In this document: positions 17,773 through 26,292 of the stretch, piece after piece
Position numbering within the stretch: position 1 is the first letter of the stretch
Layout of the letters: every line of letters begins with the position of its first letter
NCBI RefSeq assembly: GCF_000023825.1
Contig: NC_013061.1
Coordinates: 434,001 to 498,000 of the forward strand
Direction of reading: 5' to 3'
Length of the DNA stretch: 64,000 nt
Source: Pedobacter heparinus DSM 2366
Lineage (GTDB): Bacteria > Bacteroidota > Bacteroidia > Sphingobacteriales > Sphingobacteriaceae
Position numbers and translations under genes: made by a program
Notes under the pieces: generated by a model
Database searches by the model: none
Seen by the model: the letters and a program-made list of their open reading frames with translations, nothing else
Told to the model about the DNA's origin: nothing

Positions 17773-18759
17773 ATGATTTTAATGCGGATTGTTTTATTTG
17801 TTGTTATATTTTTTGGAACAAACTTTAGCCCGGTGCTGGCCCAGGAAGGTATTGCTCTGCCTGATACCACGGTTGCGGTTAAAAAATATTATACACAAAG
17901 AATAGTTAAGGATTCTGCCTATTTTGCCAGACAGAAATTTGTAACGGATTCAATCCTGATGCACACCTGGATCATACCAGATTCTTTACTGGATAAAAAT
18001 ATCATCATAGACAGTATTTTAAAGGCAAATACTTATGGCCGGTCAGGTCTGTTTACACGGTATAGGGAGTTTGAATCAAAGGTTAATGTAAACCCGTATC
18101 ATACGGGTACACCAGTCCCTAAAGGAAATTTATGGGTACTTGGGGTAATTGCATTGTTGCTGGTTTTGTTCGCCTCATTAAAAGTTTCCTTTTCCAAACA
18201 GCTGCAAACGATAGTTCAATCTTTTTTCAGCAACCGGATATTGAATAATTTAAATAAGGAGGATAATCTGTTTACTTCCTGGCCATTTTTACTCTTGTTT
18301 GTGCAGTTTGGTTTTACAATAGGAATGTTTTTTTACCTGGTTACCCAATATTATCATCTCTCATTTTCTGACAGTGGGTTCCGTTTTTATATAAGCATAT
18401 CTGTTTTGATTGTACTGCTGTATGTATTGAAAATCGTTTTGCTGCGCTTACTGGGATATCTTTTCAGCATCCAGAAAGCGATAAACGAATATGTTTCTAT
18501 ATTATATTTAAGTTATTTTAATATCGCATTAATGTTTATACCTCTGGTGATCGCTTTTGCCTTATCTCCTTTAAAGTATGGACCTTATTATATTGCTATT
18601 TCATTTATTCTGTTAATTATTGTATTTGTTTTTCAATTTATTAGAGCGGGAGTAAATATTTTATCTCATTATCGGTTTTCAAAAGTATATTTATTTTTGT
18701 ACTTTTGTGCCCTCGAAATCTGCCCTATATTAATATTAATCAAGGCGATAGGATTATAA
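17773..18759 (+). CDS. DUF4271 membrane protein
   Basis: A 328-residue protein: N-terminal signal-like hydrophobic segment (LFVVIFFGTNFSP), a soluble stretch of about 90 residues with repeated DS-I/L motifs, then seven or so membrane helices from residue 115 onward. It matches the Bacteroidota-specific DUF4271 family, which has no established function. The second Met (17782) is an alternative start. It ends 18 bases before hemD on the same strand; this adjacency is recurrent in the phylum and places it upstream of the T9SS operon. A role in heme metabolism or T9SS assembly would be guesswork. Confidence 0.8.
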   Translation: MILMRIVLFVVIFFGTNFSPVLAQEGIALPDTTVAVKKYYTQRIVKDSAYFARQKFVTDSILMHTWIIPDSLLDKNIIIDSILKANTYGRSGLFTRYREFESKVNVNPYHTGTPVPKGNLWVLGVIALLLVLFASLKVSFSKQLQTIVQSFFSNRILNNLNKEDNLFTSWPFLLLFVQFGFTIGMFFYLVTQYYHLSFSDSGFRFYISISVLIVLLYVLKIVLLRLLGYLFSIQKAINEYVSILYLSYFNIALMFIPLVIAFALSPLKYGPYYIAISFILLIIVFVFQFIRAGVNILSHYRFSKVYLFLYFCALEICPILILIKAIGL

Positions 18760-18777
18760 AAGCGGTAATTAGGTAAA

Positions 18778-19548
18778 ATGCAAGAAATGACAGACGATAG
18801 GTTACGTAAAGTGAAAAGTATATTGGTAACCTTACCAAAGCCAGAAACAGAGAAGTCTCCTTATTTTGATTTGGCAAAGAAGTACAACCTGAAAATTGAT
18901 TTTAGATCATTTATTCATGTTGAGGGGGTCCCAGCGAGAGATTTCAGAAAAGACAAAATTACTTTAAGTGATTTTACTGCCGTAGTATTTACCAGCAGGA
19001 ATGCAGTTGATCATTTTTTCAGGATCTGTGAAGAAATGAGGTATGATGTTCCCGCTGATCTGAAATACTTTTGTATTTCTGAGTCAACGGCCTTATACCT
19101 GCAGAAATATATTCAATATAGAAAACGCAAGATCTTTTTTGGTAAACAAACTGCGGCAGATTTAGCTGAAGTGCTGAAAAAACATGCAGATGAAAAATTC
19201 CTTTATCCTTGCTCTGATGTTGCAACTGAAGACACAATGAATTTTTTACAGAAAAATGGGTACGATTTTACACCCGCAGTTCTGTTTAGGACAGTAGTGT
19301 CTGATCTTTCTGATCTTGCTGAAGTTTTTTACGATATTATTGCTTTCTTCAGTCCTTCAAGTATACAGTCGCTGTATACAAATTTCCCCGATTTTAAACA
19401 AAATAACACTCGAATTGCCGCCTTTGGGGTAAATACCCATAAAGCGGTTAAAGATGCCGGGTTAATTGTGGACATAGCAGCTCCTTCACCGGAAGCGCCT
19501 TCTATGATTATGGCAATTGAGAATTATATAAAAAAATCGAACAAATAA
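18778..19548 (+). CDS. hemD: Uroporphyrinogen-III synthase
   Basis: HemD cyclises hydroxymethylbilane to uroporphyrinogen III in tetrapyrrole synthesis. The 256-residue sequence has the two-lobed HemD pattern: N-terminal ILVTLPKPETEKSPYFDLA, the domain-joining segment FTAVVFTSRNAVDHFF and, in the second half, IIAFFSPSSIQSLYTNFPDF and IAAFGVNTHKAVKDAG. The family is poorly conserved in sequence, and these blocks are the usual recognition points. No hemA, hemC or hemB lies nearby, so the pathway genes are scattered. It follows DUF4271 by 18 bases; gldK begins about 170 bases downstream behind an A/T-rich gap with small inverted repeats. Confidence 0.87.
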   Translation: MQEMTDDRLRKVKSILVTLPKPETEKSPYFDLAKKYNLKIDFRSFIHVEGVPARDFRKDKITLSDFTAVVFTSRNAVDHFFRICEEMRYDVPADLKYFCISESTALYLQKYIQYRKRKIFFGKQTAADLAEVLKKHADEKFLYPCSDVATEDTMNFLQKNGYDFTPAVLFRTVVSDLSDLAEVFYDIIAFFSPSSIQSLYTNFPDFKQNNTRIAAFGVNTHKAVKDAGLIVDIAAPSPEAPSMIMAIENYIKKSNK

Positions 19549-19635
19549 AGTTTCTCTGTTAGCTAATAGTTTAAAATTTTTCTTAAAAATATTCATCTTG
19601 GCAATAAAAATGCCAGACTTTAGTTTATTTTTATT

Positions 19636-19687
19636 TTAAGTCACATTTTTATGACTTAATAATTGTTTATATCAATCAAAATTGATA
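19636..19687 (+). promoter_or_regulatory. Inverted repeats in the leader region of the gldKLMN operon
   Basis: The 169-base A/T-rich gap between hemD and gldK holds two short palindromes: TTAAGTCA/TGACTTAA (19636-19643 and 19652-19659) and TATCAA/TTGATA (19670-19675 and 19682-19687). They could be operator half-sites or RNA hairpins controlling gldK. A near-consensus -7 box (TAAAATTG, 19697-19704) lies just before the gldK start. Role is inferred from position only. Confidence 0.35.
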
Positions 19688-19717
19688 AAATTGTTATAAA
19701 ATTGCTTGACGCTATAT

Positions 19718-21085
19718 ATGAGAAACGTATACTTTGTTGCTTTTATTACTATCGCTGCATTATTTTCGAGTTGTGGAAAAGGAGGACAGGGGGAGTTGGT
19801 TGGAGTTTATAATAGGAAATTCAGGAACAACAGAATCCCTTTGGGAATGGTATATATCCCGCCTGGAAGGACTTTAATTGGGATGTCTGATGAGGATATT
19901 AACAATACGCAAAGCTCTCCTGCCAGGATGACTTCTTTTAGTGCTTTTTTTATGGATCAGACTGAAATTACAAATGCTGAATACAGGCAGTTTGTATATT
20001 GGGTGAGAGATTCCGTTGCGGTAACTTCGTTAGGCCCGTCTGGGGCTCCTACATATTTTAAACCGGCACCTACGGGACCAGGTGGTGGGGCTGCCCTGGG
20101 TGCAAACAGAAATATAGACTGGAGAAAGATCGGTAATGGGTCTGCACTGTGGAGCAAAAAAAATAATGGATTAGGGAATAAGCTGACCGATATGTATTAT
20201 AGTGGTGCAGATGCCCTGCCTGGGAGAGATGAGATTGACATCAGGAAATTAAGGTATGCTTACAGTTATGTAAGCTCCGATCTTGCCGTTGAGGGCAGGA
20301 AGGACCCATCCAAAAAGAGACAGGATTTTATCATTACTTATACGGACAATCCAGATCCAAGTAATCCAAACCATCATCCTTCTGTTCCTGTTTATCCTGA
20401 TACTTTGGTGTGGAAAGTGGACTACTCTTATTCTCAGAATGATCCAATGGTTAAAACCTATTTTAACCATCCATCATATGATGACTATCCGGTTGTTGGG
20501 GTAACCTGGGAACAGGCCAGTGCTTTTTGCGTATGGCGTACCCGTTTTTATGAATCGGTTGCTGTATCCAGGAAACAGCCGATTAATGCCAGACCAGAAT
20601 ATCAACTGCCAAGTGAGGCTCAGTTTGAATACGCCGCCAGGGGAGGTAATGTAAAAACCAAATACCCATGGGGTGGCCCTTATGTACGCAATACAAAAGG
20701 ATGTATGCAGGCAAACTTTAAGGTTGGCCGTGGAAATTATTCAGATGATGGTGGACTGTACACGGTAAACGTAAAGTCTTATTTTCCTAACGATTATGGT
20801 CTTTATAATATGGCTGGTAATGTTTCGGAATGGACAATAACAGCCTACAACCAATCTGCAGCCCCTATGCTGCTTGATTTTAACCCTAACTTTACTTATG
20901 TAGCCAAAACCGGTGACAGTAAATACATGAAACGTAAAGTAGTAAGGGGCGGATCATGGAAAGATATTGGCTTCTTCCTCCAAAATTCAGTGGGTACTTA
21001 TGAGTACCAGGACCAGGCCAGATCTTATATAGGCTTCAGGTGTGTTTCTGCATATCCTGGAACTGACATCACTTACAGAAACTAA
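19718..21085 (+). CDS. gldK: T9SS/gliding lipoprotein GldK
   Basis: Outer-membrane lipoprotein of the T9SS; with GldN it forms the periplasmic ring complex. The ATG at 19718 is chosen because it directly precedes the lipoprotein signal with lipobox LFSSC (Cys19). The body has an FGE-sulfatase fold (MVYIPPGRTLIGMSDEDINN, FMDQTEITNAEYRQFV, YPVVGVTWEQASAFCVWRT, LPSEAQFEYAARGG, NMAGNVSEWT), but the position of the FGE catalytic cysteines reads RGGSWKDIGFFLQNS, so it is non-catalytic, as known for GldK/PorK. First gene of gldKLMN, followed by gldL after 41 bases. Confidence 0.96.
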   Translation: MRNVYFVAFITIAALFSSCGKGGQGELVGVYNRKFRNNRIPLGMVYIPPGRTLIGMSDEDINNTQSSPARMTSFSAFFMDQTEITNAEYRQFVYWVRDSVAVTSLGPSGAPTYFKPAPTGPGGGAALGANRNIDWRKIGNGSALWSKKNNGLGNKLTDMYYSGADALPGRDEIDIRKLRYAYSYVSSDLAVEGRKDPSKKRQDFIITYTDNPDPSNPNHHPSVPVYPDTLVWKVDYSYSQNDPMVKTYFNHPSYDDYPVVGVTWEQASAFCVWRTRFYESVAVSRKQPINARPEYQLPSEAQFEYAARGGNVKTKYPWGGPYVRNTKGCMQANFKVGRGNYSDDGGLYTVNVKSYFPNDYGLYNMAGNVSEWTITAYNQSAAPMLLDFNPNFTYVAKTGDSKYMKRKVVRGGSWKDIGFFLQNSVGTYEYQDQARSYIGFRCVSAYPGTDITYRN

Positions 21086-21126
21086 AAAACTAAAAATAAA
21101 ATCTTAATCCTTTATTAACGAAGACA

Positions 21127-21936
21127 ATGGCAGCAAAGAAAAAATTCGATTGGTTACATGTGGCAATATCCTGGGGAGCCAGTATTGTAATTTTAGGTGC
21201 ATTATTTAAAATATTACATATTGGTGGTGCATTGGGTAACTACGCGATTGGTATAGGTTTGGGTGTTGAGGCTTGTTTGTTCTTCCTGACGGGTTTCAGA
21301 CAACCAGAACAGGAACTTCCATGGGAGCGGGTATACCCAGAACTGAGTGCAGATTTTAGCGGTGAATTGCCTAAATCATCGGCAAGACCTGTTGCAGCTG
21401 CTGCAGGTTTTTCTTCTACTGCAGCATTGGATAAAATGCTGGTAGATGCTAAGATTGGGCCTGAACTGATTGAAAGTCTGGGTACTGGTCTCCGCACATT
21501 TGGGGATAAGGTTGCGGCAATTTCGAATGTTGCAGATGCTTCATCGGCTACCAACGAATTTACAGGGAAGCTAAAAACAGCTTCTGCAAGTTTTGATACG
21601 CTGAACGGTGCTTTTGAGAAAGCTACTTCACAGCTGGTAGAAATGGGGAACAGTAATACAGCTTCTACAGCTTATCACGACCAGGTAAATGCGCTTGCCA
21701 AAAATCTGTCGGCTTTAAATGCCGTCTATGAACTGGAACTCCAGGATTCAAGTGCACATTTGAAATCGATGAACAAGTTTTATCAGAACTTATCATTGAC
21801 AATGAATAATTTCAATGAATCTATGGAAGACTCAAAACAATTTAAGGAGGAGGTTGGTAAACTTGCCAAGAATTTATCCTCATTAAATGCCATTTATGGC
21901 AATATGCTGTCTGCCATGAACCAGCCACGTGTATAA
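21127..21936 (+). CDS. gldL: T9SS/gliding motor protein GldL
   Basis: Inner-membrane component of the proton-driven GldL-GldM motor. Two N-terminal helices (about residues 12-32 and 37-56) carry the charged residues expected of the motor: Lys28 and His31 at the end of the first helix and Glu48 inside the second (GLGVEACLFF). A Pro/Glu-rich linker follows (RQPEQELPWERVYPEL), then a cytoplasmic coiled-coil region (residues about 95-269) with repeats such as LAKNLSALNA and LAKNLSSLNA. The length of 269 residues is normal. It sits between gldK and gldM; 46 bases to gldM. Confidence 0.96.
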   Translation: MAAKKKFDWLHVAISWGASIVILGALFKILHIGGALGNYAIGIGLGVEACLFFLTGFRQPEQELPWERVYPELSADFSGELPKSSARPVAAAAGFSSTAALDKMLVDAKIGPELIESLGTGLRTFGDKVAAISNVADASSATNEFTGKLKTASASFDTLNGAFEKATSQLVEMGNSNTASTAYHDQVNALAKNLSALNAVYELELQDSSAHLKSMNKFYQNLSLTMNNFNESMEDSKQFKEEVGKLAKNLSSLNAIYGNMLSAMNQPRV

Positions 21937-21982
21937 TTAGTAATCAATTAGTTATTATTTAACCAAACAGACCTAATTAAAA

Positions 21983-23524
21983 ATGGCCGGAGGAAAAGAG
22001 ACAACGAGGCAGAAGATGATCAATATCATGTATTTGGTATTGTTGGCTATGCTTGCTTTAAACGTATCAGATACTATACTTAATGCTTTCAAAAACATTA
22101 ATGACAGTTTGGTTACGTCTAAAACTAATGTAAATACAAGCATTGACCAGTTATTCTCATCGTTTCAGAATACAAAATTAAAGGATGAACCAGCAAGGGC
22201 CCAACCTATATGGGAAAAGGCCAATAAGGCTAAAGCTTATGCTGATGAACTGAACAGTTATGTTCAGCAATTGAAAGATAAATTTGTTACAGCTGGTGAG
22301 GGAATTAATGAGGAAACAGGCGATATAAAACTGCGGGAAAATATGGACATTGCCCAGGGAATTATGATAAACCAAAAGGAAGGGTTTAAGTTGAAAGCCA
22401 AAATTAATGAGACCCGTGAAAAGCTGATTGACTTATTGGACGAAAAGGATCGTGCTGGTGTAACCTTTTCTTTGGAAGCAAAGGATGCTGTAAAACAGGT
22501 AAATGGAAAAAAGGAGTGGGTAGACATTAATTTTGGTGAAGGAACCCCATTAACTGCTGCCAATACAATATTAAGCAAGATCCAGTCGGATGTAAAAAAT
22601 GCTGAAGCCGAAGTAGTTAAGAAACTGTTTGGCAATATGGACAAGGCTTTGGTTAACCTGGATCAGTTTGATGCTGTTGCAGTAGCCCCAAGTTCGTACG
22701 TGATACAAGGTCAGCCTTATACTGCACAGGTATTTTTAACTGCAAGTGATTCCAGGTCCAACCCTGTTATTACTGTTAACGGAAGTTCGCTGGCTGTTAA
22801 AGATGGCAAGGGAACTTATACAGGTGGTACAGGAAGCGTTGGTGTTTTTAAATGGTCGGGTGTAATTAGGGTGAAACAAACAGATGGTCAGGTAAAGGAG
22901 TACAAAACTCCTGAACAAAGCTATCAGGTGGCCAAGCCTTCGGCAACAGTTTCGCCAGATAAGATGAACGTAATTTATGCCGGAATTGCCAATCCTTTTT
23001 CTGTTTCGGCAGCAGGCTTTGCTTTGGAAAGTGTGAATGCAAGCATCTCAGGCGGATCAATAAAAAAAGTTGGAAGCGGCCAGTATTCAGTGATGGTTGG
23101 TGGGGATCAGGTTGGCAAGACCTTAAGCATCAATGTTTCTGCAAGTAACGGGGGAAAGTCATTAAACCTGGGGTCGCAGCAGTTCAGGGTTAAAGCATTG
23201 CCTACACCAAGGGCCTATATTAAAGGTAAGTCAGGTGGGAATGTTCCTCTGGAATGGATTGAGGGAGCTGGTGCTATTGAAACGCAACTGGAAGATTTTG
23301 TATTTGATGTGAAATTTAGGGTGGTACGCTTTTCGGCTACTTTTATTAATCCACGTTCAGATGCTGTTACCATTGCAAACAACGGCGGTGGTTTTGGCGG
23401 ACAAATAAAAGGGGCTTTAAACTCAATTAAGCCGGGTGCTACCATTATATTTAAAGATATTGTATGTGAAGGACCAGATGGAAGACAAAAAGTTTTAGAT
23501 GGTATTACATTTGTAGCTAAATAA
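21983..23524 (+). CDS. gldM: T9SS/gliding motor protein GldM
   Basis: GldM pairs with GldL in the inner membrane and spans the periplasm as an elongated dimer to reach the GldK/GldN ring. The N-terminal signature ETTRQKMINIMYLVLLAML is the single membrane helix; a helical periplasmic domain (about 40-220) follows, then three beta domains ending in a C-terminal GldM domain (PLEWIEGAGAIE, VVRFSATFI). The length of 513 residues matches the family. The start ATG follows an A-rich leader (aattaaaa), typical of the phylum. gldN starts 6 bases after its stop. Confidence 0.97.
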   Translation: MAGGKETTRQKMINIMYLVLLAMLALNVSDTILNAFKNINDSLVTSKTNVNTSIDQLFSSFQNTKLKDEPARAQPIWEKANKAKAYADELNSYVQQLKDKFVTAGEGINEETGDIKLRENMDIAQGIMINQKEGFKLKAKINETREKLIDLLDEKDRAGVTFSLEAKDAVKQVNGKKEWVDINFGEGTPLTAANTILSKIQSDVKNAEAEVVKKLFGNMDKALVNLDQFDAVAVAPSSYVIQGQPYTAQVFLTASDSRSNPVITVNGSSLAVKDGKGTYTGGTGSVGVFKWSGVIRVKQTDGQVKEYKTPEQSYQVAKPSATVSPDKMNVIYAGIANPFSVSAAGFALESVNASISGGSIKKVGSGQYSVMVGGDQVGKTLSINVSASNGGKSLNLGSQQFRVKALPTPRAYIKGKSGGNVPLEWIEGAGAIETQLEDFVFDVKFRVVRFSATFINPRSDAVTIANNGGGFGGQIKGALNSIKPGATIIFKDIVCEGPDGRQKVLDGITFVAK

Positions 23525-23530
23525 TAGAAT

Positions 23531-24418
23531 ATGAAGAACATTGTAGGTATTATCGTATTTCTGTTGCTGAGTGTAAGTGCTTTTGCGCAGGTAAACAATA
23601 CAGCAGCACCTGTGGATTCTGCTAAGAAGGCGAGGTTGAAGATAAAAACCCCGCCAAAGGACGGATATTCGGTTAGAACAGATGTGGATAGTGCTGTAAT
23701 GGTTCCTTATGCAGATGTAAGGGAAGAAGATGTTTACTATGCAAAACGTATATGGCGTGAAATTGACTTGAGGGATACCATAAATTCTGTACTGAAAGCA
23801 GAAGATGCCAAATTGATTGACATATTGCTGGAGGCCGTAGGGAATGAAGAGCTTACCGTATATTCTCCAAAGGATACCACCTCGGGTAAAATCCTGGAAG
23901 ATAACGATTCATTTAAGATTGCACTTACTGCCCAACAGGCTTTGCAAGGGGCGAGAGGGGTAACAGAAGGTGTAGCAGATTCGGTAACCGGTAAAATTGC
24001 AGAACCAAAACTGAGAAAACTAAGATCTGATGAGTTTTTAAAATTCAGGATCAAAGAAGATTGGATCTTGGATACCAAGCGCTCTATCTTTGAACCAAGA
24101 ATAGTAGGTTTGGCTCCTATGAAGATGGTAGAGGGGAACTGGCAGCCGGTATTCTGGATCTATTATGACGATGCAAGGGAATTATTGAGTAAAAAGCGTC
24201 TGGTTAACCCCCTTAACGATGCTTCACAACTTACCTTTGACGATTTTTTTGTAAGGCGTTTATTTTCAAGTTACGTAGTAAAAGAAACAAACCCCGCAAA
24301 TAAGAATATAGTGGATATTTTGGGCCAGACAGATCCTAAGGACACCAGAAAACTATATGAGTCTGAGCGAATCAAAAAATCCATTTCAGATTATGAGCAA
24401 AGTTTATGGGAATATTAA
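23531..24418 (+). CDS. gldN: T9SS/gliding periplasmic protein GldN
   Basis: GldN (PorN) associates with GldK to form large periplasmic rings under the outer membrane. The 295-residue precursor has a signal peptide (MKNIVGIIVFLLLSVSAFAQ). Recognisable family blocks are ADVREEDVYYAKRIWREIDL, NSVLKAEDAKLIDIL, EDWILDTKRSIFEPRIVGLA and the C-terminal SDYEQSLWEY. It is the last gene of gldKLMN, 6 bases after gldM, and is closed by a strong bidirectional terminator shared with uvrC. Confidence 0.96.
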   Translation: MKNIVGIIVFLLLSVSAFAQVNNTAAPVDSAKKARLKIKTPPKDGYSVRTDVDSAVMVPYADVREEDVYYAKRIWREIDLRDTINSVLKAEDAKLIDILLEAVGNEELTVYSPKDTTSGKILEDNDSFKIALTAQQALQGARGVTEGVADSVTGKIAEPKLRKLRSDEFLKFRIKEDWILDTKRSIFEPRIVGLAPMKMVEGNWQPVFWIYYDDARELLSKKRLVNPLNDASQLTFDDFFVRRLFSSYVVKETNPANKNIVDILGQTDPKDTRKLYESERIKKSISDYEQSLWEY

Positions 24419-24441
24419 TTTTTGTTTTTCATTAGATAAAA

Positions 24442-24474
24442 TAAAAGCCTCAATGCATTACATTGAGGCTTTTA
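24442..24474. terminator. Bidirectional terminator between gldN and uvrC
   Basis: Perfect 14-base inverted repeat, arms 24442-24455 and 24461-24474, loop CATTA, with A-rich left and T-rich right flanks. It serves the gldKLMN operon on the plus strand and the porW-PBP-uvrC operon on the minus strand. The uvrC stop codon (24472-24474) is inside the stem arm. Confidence 0.88.
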
Positions 24475-26268
24475 TCTTGTAAAGTAATCTAAAAGGGTTT
24501 TTACCTGAGTTTTATTAAGTACCATAGTTAACTCTTCTTCTTTAGCCTCTTTTATTTTTTTAACAGATTTGAAATGCCTGAGTAGTTTATCGGCAGTGGT
24601 TTTACCAATGCCGGGAATTTGTTCCAATTCTGTTTTCAGTGTGCCCTGATCTCTCTTTTTTCGGTGGAAGGTGATACCAAAGCGGTGAGCCTCATCGCGT
24701 AGCTGCTGAATTACTTTTAAGGTTTCCGATTTTTTATCCAGGTATAAAGGATATGGATCACCGGGGAAAAACAATTCTTCCAATCTTTTAGCTATTCCGA
24801 TTACAGTAACCCGTTTTTCTATGCCCAGTTTCTTTAAACTGTTCATGGCAGAGGAAAGCTGGCCCTTACCTCCATCAATGATGATGAGTTCAGGTAAGGT
24901 GTTCTCTTCTTCCAGCATGCGCTTATAACGCCTGTAAACAGCCTCTTCCATGGTGGCAAAATCATTTGGTCCTTCTACTGTTTTCACATTGAAATGCCTG
25001 TAATCTTTTTTAGAAGGTTTGGCGTCCTTAAAAACAACAATGGCAGAAACCGGGTACTTGCCCTGGAAGTTGGAATTGTCAAAGCATTCGATGTGTTTGG
25101 GGCTTTTTGTAAGCCCAAGGTCTTTCTGCATCTGACTAAGGATCCGGTCTGTTCTCAGATCAGGATTTAATTTCTCGTACTGGTTTAGCTTCTCTTTTTT
25201 AAAGAACAATACGTTTTTCTGTGAGAGTTCAAGCAGTTTTTTCTTTTCCCCCAGTTTGGGTAAAGTAAACTTAAGATTTTCATCCGTTAATGTAATGTCA
25301 AAAGGGACAATGATCTCTTTTGAGGTACTATTAAACCTGGTGCGGAATTCCATTATGGCAATAGTAAGAAGCTCTTCATCAGTTTCATCCAGGCGTTTCT
25401 TAATCTCAATGGTTTGTGTTTGAATGATACTTCCGTTCATTACTTTAAGGTAATTCACAAAAGCGTAACGTTCATCAGAAGCGATACTAACTACATCTAC
25501 ATTGGTGATGGCACTGTTTACTACCGTTGATTTGCTCTGGTATTTTTCTAATACCATCAATTTACGCTGGTACTGGTGGGCTAGTTCAAAATTTAATTCA
25601 TCTACTGACTTTTTAATAACCCGTTTTACGTCTTTAATGACATTGCCGATTTTTCCATTGAGAATATCTTTGATCTCTTCAATATTTGAATCGTAATCGG
25701 GTTCGGTCTGATAGGCCTGACATGGCCCTTTGCAGTTCCCGATCTGGTATTCAAGGCATACCTTGAATTTACCATCGTCAATATTTTTTTTGCTGAGTGG
25801 CAGGTTACAGGTTCTTAAGGGATAGGTTTCTTTAATAAGGTCGATGATGGTGTGCATCATACCAACAGAAGCATAAGGGCCAAAATAAGTTGATCCGTCT
25901 TTTATCATTTTCCTTGTCCAGTATACCCTGGGGAAAGGTTCTTTTTTAATGATGATCCAGGGATAGGTTTTATCATCTTTGAGCAGGATGTTATATCTTG
26001 GCTGATGCTTTTTGATCAGACTGTTTTCCAGTAGCCAGGCGTCTATTTCTGTATCAACAATGGTAAAGGTAATTTTACGGATCCGGGAAACCAGTACCCT
26101 GGTTTTTCCGTTCATCTGATTGTCTTTGTTGAAATAGGAGCCTACCCGGTTTCGTAGATCTTTAGCTTTACCGATATAAATAAGCGTACCTTCTGCATCC
26201 CAGTACTGGTAAATACCAGGTTTATGTGGTATGTTGGTCAGGGCCTTTTTATGATCGAAAGCACTCAT
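24472..26268 (-). CDS. uvrC: Excinuclease ABC subunit C
   Basis: UvrC makes both incisions in nucleotide excision repair after UvrA/UvrB damage recognition. The 598-residue protein has the N-terminal GIY-YIG nuclease domain (PGIYQYWDAEGTLIYIGKAK), the Cys cluster region around CLEYQIGNCKGPC, a UvrB-binding UVR motif (about 200-235), the RNase H-like C-terminal nuclease (HIECFDNSNFQGKYPVSAIV, IIDGGKGQL) and tandem HhH motifs at the end (LEQIPGIGKTTADKLLRHF). All core motifs are intact. It is the last gene of the sprE/porW-PBP1A-uvrC unit, with a 24-base gap after the PBP gene. Confidence 0.97.
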   Translation of the reverse strand: MSAFDHKKALTNIPHKPGIYQYWDAEGTLIYIGKAKDLRNRVGSYFNKDNQMNGKTRVLVSRIRKITFTIVDTEIDAWLLENSLIKKHQPRYNILLKDDKTYPWIIIKKEPFPRVYWTRKMIKDGSTYFGPYASVGMMHTIIDLIKETYPLRTCNLPLSKKNIDDGKFKVCLEYQIGNCKGPCQAYQTEPDYDSNIEEIKDILNGKIGNVIKDVKRVIKKSVDELNFELAHQYQRKLMVLEKYQSKSTVVNSAITNVDVVSIASDERYAFVNYLKVMNGSIIQTQTIEIKKRLDETDEELLTIAIMEFRTRFNSTSKEIIVPFDITLTDENLKFTLPKLGEKKKLLELSQKNVLFFKKEKLNQYEKLNPDLRTDRILSQMQKDLGLTKSPKHIECFDNSNFQGKYPVSAIVVFKDAKPSKKDYRHFNVKTVEGPNDFATMEEAVYRRYKRMLEEENTLPELIIIDGGKGQLSSAMNSLKKLGIEKRVTVIGIAKRLEELFFPGDPYPLYLDKKSETLKVIQQLRDEAHRFGITFHRKKRDQGTLKTELEQIPGIGKTTADKLLRHFKSVKKIKEAKEEELTMVLNKTQVKTLLDYFTR

Positions 26269-26292
26269 TGGGAAATAATATGTTTAAGGCTA

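Noticed and set aside
19707..21085. GldK as an active formylglycine-generating enzyme
   Set aside because: The fold is present, but the catalytic cysteine block reads RGGSWKDIGFFLQNS, so the site is lost.
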